Below are positions 53,501 through 64,000 of a stretch of 64,000 bases of DNA, piece after piece. This DNA comes from Hydractinia symbiolongicarpus. Taxonomy: Eukaryota > Cnidaria > Hydrozoa > Anthoathecata > Hydractiniidae. The position numbers were made by a program, and so were the translations under genes. The stretch is from contig NC_079879.1 in NCBI RefSeq assembly GCF_029227915.1, positions 8,742,001 through 8,806,000 of the forward strand, read 5' to 3'. How positions within the stretch are numbered: position 1 is the first letter of the stretch; every line of letters begins with the position of its first letter. Below the pieces are notes generated by a model, which did no database searches, was not told the DNA's origin, and saw only the letters and a program-made list of their open reading frames with translations.

Positions 53501-55219
53501 TCCTTTAATACTAAATATTTTAGCTCCCCCACTTTCAAGATTGCTCCACGGGGCCTGATTTTATTTTCTAATTTTGCTTTTTCTCAATGAGTGACTATAC
53601 CCCTTTGTTGTTATTTTTTTTTCTGTGGGGTCCACTGAATTACTGAATTTCGCAAATTTTAAGTGGAGCTTGTGGTCTTTCTTCTTCCGGTAAGTCAGTT
53701 TAGCCCAGACAGACCCATTAAAAATTGAAATTTTAAGAAATTTTCCGTTCAAGAAGATCTCGCAAATCAATTTTAAAAAGTAACTGCATATTGCGTAACA
53801 AATATTTTTGCCTACTTGAATAGAAAATATGTTGTGTCTAACTCGTAACACATTACAATCTGATAAACAGTTTTTTGTAAACTTTATTTATGAGGCTGTT
53901 TGTGTATATCATCGTCTTGTTTTTCTCTGTAAACCAGGTAAACCAGACCTGAAGCTGACTATTTTTCGTGCATGTTTTATCCTGATTTGTTCTTACTTTG
54001 TTTTTAACAGTAAGAATACAACTTTGGAGTTCAGCCTTATTTTGTTTTCAAATATGGATGTTTTTTTAAATTTTCTCAAAATCTGTTTATAAAAACTATA
54101 GGATATTTATTGGCTGGTATATATTGGCAGAATATTTCAGAGATTTATTTTGTCAGTACAGGTAACTTTCACAGAATATTTGGGGCATTTTTACTGCCGG
54201 CAGTATAAATAGGGTCATTTATTCTGTATACAATTGCAAAATATTTGGGGCCTTTATTATGCCAGCAGCAATGCTGTTGGCAGTGCATTAGGGTCATTTG
54301 TTCTTTTGGTAGTAACTACTGACAGTGTATATATTATATTATATTATATATATAATATATATATATATAATTTTGCTATCAGTTTCTATTGTTGAAATAT
54401 ATAGGGATCAGTTACTGTCAGAATAAGTCAAGTGTCTATTTTGCAGGTTTAATAGAAAGATATTATTTCTCCAAAATAAAAGAAAGCAATTAATTTTAAA
54501 TATGCTTGTTTCAAGGTTCATCACAGAATTTTTTTAGTAAAATATAGTTTTTTTTTGCTTCTTTGAAAAGATGTATGCACTAAGTGAAGTGATGTCCTTT
54601 TCAGTCAGTTTATTCGCACAAAGGTATCATTACGACTTTGTATAAATATGTCAATCAGTTATCGATCTACACTTTATAATTGTTTAAAGCCTGGAAAATG
54701 TTTCTGTAGACAGATAGGCTGAAAAAAACCTTTCTTCAGCAAGATTCCGCATCTTTCTGCCTGCCACACAGTTTTTAGAGCCAGAATGGCTTACCACAGA
54801 AAATGTAAACATTTGAAAAGGTCTATTTCTTTTCAGCCTTATCAAAAACGAAAGTTGATTTAAATTTGTATAATACTCAAATAACATTAGCTAACAAATT
54901 ATTTTATTTCCATTACCTAACTGAGAAATTTGAAGTATATCAAAACTATGTGGCAAGCAATTAACACACCCCATATACCTGCCTAGTAGCTTAGCTAGCT
55001 AAATTATTTTTCGTGAAAATAGCTAGCTATTGCTTAATAGCTAGCTAGCTAATATATAAAATGTATCAAACAATTATTGAAATTCTTACCTACTGGTACA
55101 AAAGGGTTTTCTTTAATTTTTCTCACTAGTTTTTGTGAATGCGTCTCGGGATTTTCAGGCATAAAACTAAAATCAAGTTCATCATATTGTTTGGAGGCTA
55201 CAGCAGCATTATCCGCCAT
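47517..55219 (-). CDS. HIGD2A: HIGD2A-like mitochondrial HIG1-domain protein
   Basis: Two coding exons: 55219-55090 (MADNAAV to PFVPVG, phase 1) and 47686-47517, giving 99 residues (human 106). Exon 1 encodes a soluble N terminus ending FMPENPETHSQKLVRKIKEN. Exon 2 encodes two membrane helices around the HIG1 signature FQRGN...LMMRARVVAQGG. HIGD2A sits in the inner mitochondrial membrane and assists cytochrome c oxidase and supercomplex assembly; that role is known from other species. The join is supported by GTAAGA donor, TTTATTTAG acceptor, matching phase, and unbroken family similarity across it (NPFVPVG|MGLTV). The 7403-base intron contains a LINE in the same orientation. The upstream ATG giving MLQGARN was not chosen because MADN starts closer to the family N terminus. 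Confidence 0.92.
48579..52005 (-). mobile_element. RTE-like LINE with endonuclease, reverse transcriptase and a zinc-finger insert; inactive
   Basis: Minus-strand non-LTR retrotransposon inside the HIGD2A intron. 51794-50900: apurinic-type endonuclease (RMASVNVGTLRG, CCVQEVRW, VGGDFNGHVG, YFLVRKSDKK). 50349-49500: reverse transcriptase (GKAAGVSGI, QFGFVPGRGTTDAIF, FVDLEKAFDRVP, GVHQGSVLSPLLF, catalytic YADD). A C4HC3-type zinc finger (CGVCRKGV...CQTCKHWVHKKC...CKRC) sits between RT core and the FCYLGDML motif. The tail (YGSETWAV, RRLNWLGHLERM) ends near 48604, followed by ATG-repeat tail. Breaks: one single-base frameshift near 51275, stop codons near 50368 and 50008. Upstream CTGGATGCCCTTCCTAGCGC (plus strand, 51830) is probably its 5' leader; the left boundary is approximate. 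Confidence 0.88.
52006..55089. repeat. rest of the HIGD2A intron: decayed repeats
   Basis: No gene is seen. From 54105 to 54330 phrases such as CAGAATATTTGGGGC, TTTATTCTG and GCCAGCAG recur as a degenerate tandem array, with related text near 52330-52390. An AT microsatellite lies at 54328-54366. TAGCTAGCTAGC runs flank exon 1 of HIGD2A (54985-55050). Confidence 0.5.
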
Positions 55220-56448
55220 CGTGATCGATAGAGTTTTTATGTTTCTAGCGCCCTGTAACAATTTAGCAACAATTTAAAACAACATATCCTCGCCCGCGCG
55301 TCGAAAAAATATGCCGCTAAAACCTAGACTAGTACGGTGACACACTGGTTCAACCGCCAGACAGCTTTTCCTTAGCCTAAATAGAAGAGTTAATATTTCA
55401 GTTAATAGCAGTCTACGCGCGTATCCTAACGCGTACCTAAAATCCTACAAACTAGTCACCACCGTCGAGAACTTGTGTCTCGTACGTGCGAGTGAGTGAA
55501 AATGATCTCCCTTAATCCAAAGAATACCGTTGTTTTAGCCTTGCGAAAACAATAGCTCCGGTGCCATTACATCTAGATGTAATGACACTAAAGCCAATCA
55601 GCCAACAACAAAAGAACACTTTGAGAGACGTGGTTGCTGCGACGATTATTTAGGTAAACGAAATTTGGGCGTGTTCGCTTTTTTTGTTTCGTTGGGTGTC
55701 TAACGTGTAAACGCATTTTAAATTTCAGGTGGAAAAAACCCGCTTTTCTTAGCTGTGGAAATATAAGGAAACGTGATCATTTTTTTTACATGCAATCCAT
55801 ATTTATGTGCGGCTAACTGCTGGTATATAAATTCTTGCATTCTCATATTTTGGCGCGAAAACCTAAAACGTCTGAATGACAGCCTTTTTGTTTACGTACA
55901 TTGCAGGTGTGCGGTAAAAAGAATGCGCAAGATTCGAACATGCGAGTGGTAAATATTTTATAAAAGCTATCGTTTCTTTTGAGCTGAAGAAGTGCTGAAT
56001 TTTTGTAAAAGTTTCCTGTATTTTTGAAGTTTTTTCGTTTTTGTTCTTATCTTATCTTATCTTATCTTAAAAAAGAAACTTTTTTTGAGAAATTCAGTAT
56101 TTTGTTTGAAGGTTATTACAACAGCGCAAACCGAAAACTTAATTTCAAACATTCAATTTAGAAATACGTTTAATTTGATATAGACGATAAATATTATATT
56201 TTCAAACTGTCATTTAAAGACTTTTAGAAAAGGCTTTTCGCTGCGTTTCTTATAAAATTCTTATAAAAAATCACGTGTTTTTTTTTAAAATGCGATTAAA
56301 TTTCCATGCATGCATGACTTTAAAGGCAACGAATTAAACGATTTTGTTGTTTTTAATCACTTTTAATCACTTCTGTCTACTTGTACTTTTTTATGTACAT
56401 AAGAAAAAACGAAATCGCACTGTCACTTGCATAACATCAGCTATCAAG
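55220..56448. other. intergenic region between divergent HIGD2A and PTER
   Basis: The two start codons are 1.2 kb apart on opposite strands, so this holds both promoters. It contains a perfect 20-base palindrome, CATTACATCTAGATGTAATG, at 55565-55584 (extended by imperfect GTG/CAC) and a short (TCTTA)n run near 56046-56068. No exon is recognised. Confidence 0.5.
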
Positions 56449-59220
56449 ATGGCTGGACGTATTCAGACTGGTAAGTAAAAACTCTTATTAAATTTCCAAT
56501 TCATTCTGATTCAACAAGCATAATTTTTCTTACCACCGAGGAATCGGAATTAGTTAAAGATTGGAAGAATTACGCTGGATCGCAAACGTACTTTCTGCGG
56601 TCAGAGTGTTCTGACCGCGCTTTTTTATTGCTTACTTCAATGTTCTTTACTCACATGATCATTGGTAGAAGCGGAAGAGTTGACTCTGTAAAAAAAAAAC
56701 AAATTCAAAATATAGTTTTTAACTTTTTTTCGAAGCATTTGCCAATTTCTAGAATGACATGAAACTCCCTGGAAAATAAATTTTATCTGCATTTTCAAAG
56801 TGATTTATTCGTTCAAACTCTATTTTATTCTTTAGAGTATGAACAGAGTGAAATTAATATAACCCAATATAACCCAATTTATAAGTATTTCGAAAGAGGG
56901 AGGTTTAACACCACAGTGGAATCCTTTCACCTACACCAGGAGAGCATGCCATATATCCATTTTTGTAGAAAAGGCCTCAATATCTTGTAAAGTTTAGTGA
57001 TTAAGATATTCTGGTTCCCAGTTTTATTTACAGTGTCTAACAAGCCACCTTGTCCCCAGAGCTTGTTTTGGTCAGAAACTTTCCGAAACGATAATAAAAA
57101 AAGAGATGAGGTCTAAAAAATTAAATTGTATAACTGTGTAGTCTTAGGGGCGTTGGATCCTACGAAATTGGGGCAAACACTCACACATGAACATATTCGT
57201 ATGGACTATCAAAATTGCTATATTAAGCCGCCTCGTGAAGATCATCAAGACAAAATTCATGACAATAAAATCAATTTGAGAAATTTAGGATTTGTCAGAC
57301 AGTATCCGTAAGTTTATATATTTTGTTGTATAGTTGAAAACAAAAAGGGTTGTGAAAAAAATAAGAGAAACTTTGGGCCAACCTGAATTTCAGAAAAGAA
57401 CGAGTTGTTTTGTAGATATGCTTTACAACTTTCCCCAACACATTGATTTTAGTTACAGTCATGTATACAATCTTTCGTTTGGAGATGAAGATTTGCAAAC
57501 AATGATAGCTGAAGTGGCAGAATATAAACGGTTGGGAGGCGATAGCATGGTAGAAGTGACCACGTTTGGGATAAATCCTGACTACGAATTTCTTAAGAAG
57601 GTATCGGAAGCAACAAATGTTAACATCGTATGCAGTACCGGGTATTATCTTGGTCACACTCTAACCGACGAGGTGAAGAATGAAAGTGTGGAAAGTTTAG
57701 TTAAGGTAGTGTGACAATTACCCTTCGATGAAACTACAATAGATTTGCAGTTGCATCGTAGATTTCTTGCATTATAGAGTATGGTTAACGATTTAACAGT
57801 TGGGCGAAACGGTATAAAAGCTGGTTGTATCGGGGAAATCGGATGTCAGTATCCTCTAGCGGATTCAGAACGGAAATCTTTAATAGCAGCAGCGAAAGCC
57901 CAGGTAGGAAGCGCTTAAAACCGCTTGCATGTTCTTGTTTCTTGTCCAACAGATGTAAACTTATTCAAGTCTTAAATAAACAGGTATTTTTTCGACATTA
58001 GTAAAGTACGCATGATACAGAGGTAATACATGAATGTTGAATAGAGCTATTCACAGTTAGGTATTTTTGCAAACAAAAAATTTACCAGGACATAATTTGG
58101 GTATTATTCTATATTTGATATATTCGTCCACTTAATTTGCTTTTCTTTTCAGTGATAAAACGATATTCTAATCTCTTTTAGGCAGAAGTTGGTTGTCCGT
58201 TGATTATACATCCTGGTCGGGACGAAAAATCTCCATTCGAAATCATCGACATCCTCAAAGAGGCTGGAGCCGATATCAGCAAAACTGTAATGTCCCATTT
58301 GGATAGAACTTTAGTCATGGATTCCGATATTTTACTCAAAGTAAGGAAAATATTTACAAGCAAACTGCAGCGTTTCCTCAGTTTACGACTGTCGTGTCCC
58401 CTCAGTTTACCACTGTTGTACAAAAACACGGACTATAGACTTTTTGACATAGTGTATATGAGGATTTCCACTTATATTTAAAAATTTTAGTATCGATCCA
58501 AACGATCGACAAAAAGTAGGAAGTAATCTTGTTAATGTGGTAACCTACCTTACAATAATACTGTATCGCCATCCTTTTATAGTCTGTGTGTACGCAACAC
58601 CATCTTGAGCTTAAATACTTGAGACACTTGACTTCTAGTTTGCTGCTTATTCAACTTGCTATCTCGAATTCGACTTATTTGGAATGGAAGTCTCGCTGTA
58701 CCAAGCCAACGACAACGTTGATTTTCCTTCAGATGCACAACGTATACAGATGATAAAGTTGTTAATCAAGCACGGATATGAAGATCGGATTGTGATAGCA
58801 CATGACGTACATACACGTCATAGATTGGTAAGGTGGAAGATACCAATCTCGTCCCTAGGGCTTCTTTTTCCTTTTCCAATTTTCGCGCCAGCACACATAT
58901 TAAAAAGCGAAAAACAATCTCTGGGGACAAGATTGAGAGTGGTATTTATATGATCTCACATAAAGAGACATCTTTATTGATCTTGCAACCTCGTCCCAGG
59001 GCTTCTTAACTTTGTTACATCGTTCAAAAGTTGATCAATGCTGCTGGTCCAATACATGACGAGTTATTGGTTTTAATTTTTTTTATAGCTCAAATATGGC
59101 GGACATGGCTATGGTCACATTCACGAAAACGTGTTACCAATGATGCTAAGGAGAGGTATTTCACAAAACCAAATAAACAAAATACTTATCGATAACCCCA
59201 AAAGATGGCTAACTTTCTAA
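56449..59220 (+). CDS. PTER: PTER, phosphotriesterase-related amidohydrolase
   Basis: Seven coding exons: 56449-56470, 57142-57307, 57453-57705, 57778-57903, 58182-58340, 58639-58827 and 59089-59220, all GT/AG and phase-matched, giving 348 residues (human 349). Binuclear-metal amidohydrolase motifs are intact: THEH (HxH) in exon 2, GEIG with the bridging glutamate in exon 4, IIHPGR and SHLDR histidines in exon 5, and AHD aspartate in exon 6. The C terminus (PKRWLTF) is typical. Mammalian PTER has been reported to hydrolyse N-acetyltaurine; substrate here is inferred. A competing acceptor for exon 3 near 57321 gives immediate stops; the one at 57452 restores family similarity (P-YSHVYNL). Intron 6 contains a fold-back MITE. 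It is transcribed divergently from HIGD2A. Confidence 0.95.
58845..58935. repeat. fold-back MITE in PTER intron 6
   Basis: AATCTCGTCCCTAGGGCTTC against CAATCTCTGGGGACAAGATTG (written here in two parts: CAATCTCTGGGG and ACAAGATTG), about 91 bases in all. A lone left end of the same family follows at about 58987. Confidence 0.7.
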
Positions 59221-60343
59221 ACACATATCCTGAAGGAGAACAGTGTCGTCTTTTTAGATGTATTCTTAGAATAAATGCAAATGAACATTTAAGAAACGTC
59301 AGCTTTATTATCTACAGTAGTTTAATAGGGTGGCCACTCTTCAAATATAAAATTATTATTCCTACTGTTATTTACCAAGGATAGCCTCTTTAGTTTCTAA
59401 TATAACTGTTATCAATGAGGATCCTGCGAAGGTGGTCCTAGTACATTTAAAGCTCCTATTTAAGCTACGGAATGCGTGCAAGCACAACAGCCTATTTAAG
59501 CTACGGAACGCGTGCAAGCACAACAGCCACTTAACTTCATGCTGAACGTTAAGCAGAAAATCAGTCGGAGCTTACACCCAAGACCTTCCGCACTGGAGAC
59601 GGACGGTTTACCACAAGTCTACTCGGGAGTTTTCAAGAAGCTTCTGAGTATTTCTGAGAATATTCATAAGAGAAGGTACAATACATGCAAAATGGGATAC
59701 AGGCTGGAGTTGATCCAGGGTTAGTGAAAAAGTCTCCTAATATTAGCAGAAACAGCAATTTGTAAATGATAAAACATTCAAGACTAGTTTTTATTTTCCG
59801 CGATAATCTTTGGTCTTGATTCAGAAAACTTAATTTGATACATTTGGCTTTTGGGTCATCAAAACAGGCTAAGTTCTCTCTAAACAAAAAAAGCAGTCTC
59901 CAGCTTGTTAGGACATATTTGGTTATTGAATGAGTCTAAAAACAACGGAAAACTTTAGCGCTTTGCTAAGTCCACACGTATAGGGTCTTTAACACTACGT
60001 ATAGCAAAAAAGAAAGTATAAATAATAAAATATTTGTTAAAAATTGCTTTAAAAAAATCTTGCACGTACTGCACGAGATTACGTTTCTAAAAATTTTCAG
60101 AAATGCAAGGATTTACAGCAAAGTGACCACGCCGTGTTTTAACGACTGCCCACTTACTCACGTGATCAAGCAGGAGGTCCACAAATGTAGAAAAACAACA
60201 ACATAAAATGTAAACTCGAGTGATAAAAATGATTGATCAAAATATTTTTTTCCTTTAAAACATGTACAATATATATAAACTTCTTTTATCTGAAAATTTT
60301 ATAAATAACAATATACAAATTTTAAACAGTGTAATACTTTAAA
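59221..60343. other. intergenic stretch between convergent PTER and PERK
   Basis: Contains the 3' regions of both genes. The only structure noted is a 36-base direct tandem duplication at 59455-59526. No further gene is supported. Confidence 0.5.
59455..59526 (+). repeat. 36-bp tandem duplication
   Basis: CCTATTTAAGCTACGGAA followed by TGCGTGCAAGCACAACAG, then the same again with one substitution (T to C after GGAA). Confidence 0.9.
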
Positions 60344-63767
<3,424 letters not shown>

Positions 63768-64000
63768 AATACATAAAATGACATCATTGTTTAAGGATAT
63801 TTTGCTGCGAACGAGAATAAAAAAATAAGGATAATTAAGGATATAATCAATTTTAGTTCTCTATCTTTATTGTTACATACTATGTTCTATGATAAGAAAA
63901 TTCTACATATTATACAAATATACATATATAAATTATGCCCTGAAAGACAGAAAATATACGATTTCAGGTAACAGAGAAACACTTCTTATTATACTGGTTA
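63768..64000. other. right edge, probably PERK intron
   Basis: AT-rich with no recognisable exon; it continues past the window. Confidence 0.4.

Overview
This window is nuclear DNA from an animal with intron-rich genes. It is AT-rich and crowded with small transposons. A cnidarian, probably a hydrozoan, is the best guess: the orthologues are animal genes, one secreted protein carries a ShK-like cysteine motif next to discoidin-like and C-type lectin domains, and the repeats (short fold-back elements, microsatellite-cored Helitrons, RTE-like LINEs) are of a kind common in cnidarians and molluscs. The species assignment is inference.

Layout. 1-10.6 kb holds almost no genes: one candidate 48-base exon, a near-perfect 1.4-kb tandem duplication, a 1.55-kb PIF/Harbinger-like element filled with satellite DNA, and a 208-bp MITE. 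10.7-16.8 kb holds METTL21A-like (single coding exon) and an 8-exon DEPTOR orthologue, both on +. 18-26 kb is a transposon graveyard (LINE fragments, a pogo-like element, Helitron and SINE-like pieces). Within it lies a small three-exon coiled-coil gene whose first intron contains an antisense single-exon bHLH gene. 27.0-36.6 kb is one 14-exon gene for a secreted, probably glycosaminoglycan-bearing multidomain protein. 39.4-44.6 kb has an intronless SERINC gene (+) and a calponin/transgelin-like gene (-). 47.5-55.2 kb is HIGD2A (-), two coding exons split by a 7.4-kb intron that hosts a broken LINE. 56.4-59.2 kb is a complete 7-exon PTER gene (+). 60.3-63.8 kb is the cytosolic half of PERK/EIF2AK3 (-), running off the right edge.

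The genes do not form an operon or an evident pathway. Two act in stress and growth signalling (DEPTOR as an mTOR inhibitor, PERK in the unfolded-protein response), METTL21A modifies Hsp70 chaperones, HIGD2A supports cytochrome oxidase assembly, and the rest are housekeeping or matrix genes. Exon joins were worked out by hand from splice sites, reading phase and protein similarity; reading phases are consistent across DEPTOR, PTER, HIGD2A, the secreted protein and the PERK kinase exons. No rRNA gene, intact tRNA gene or CRISPR array was seen.
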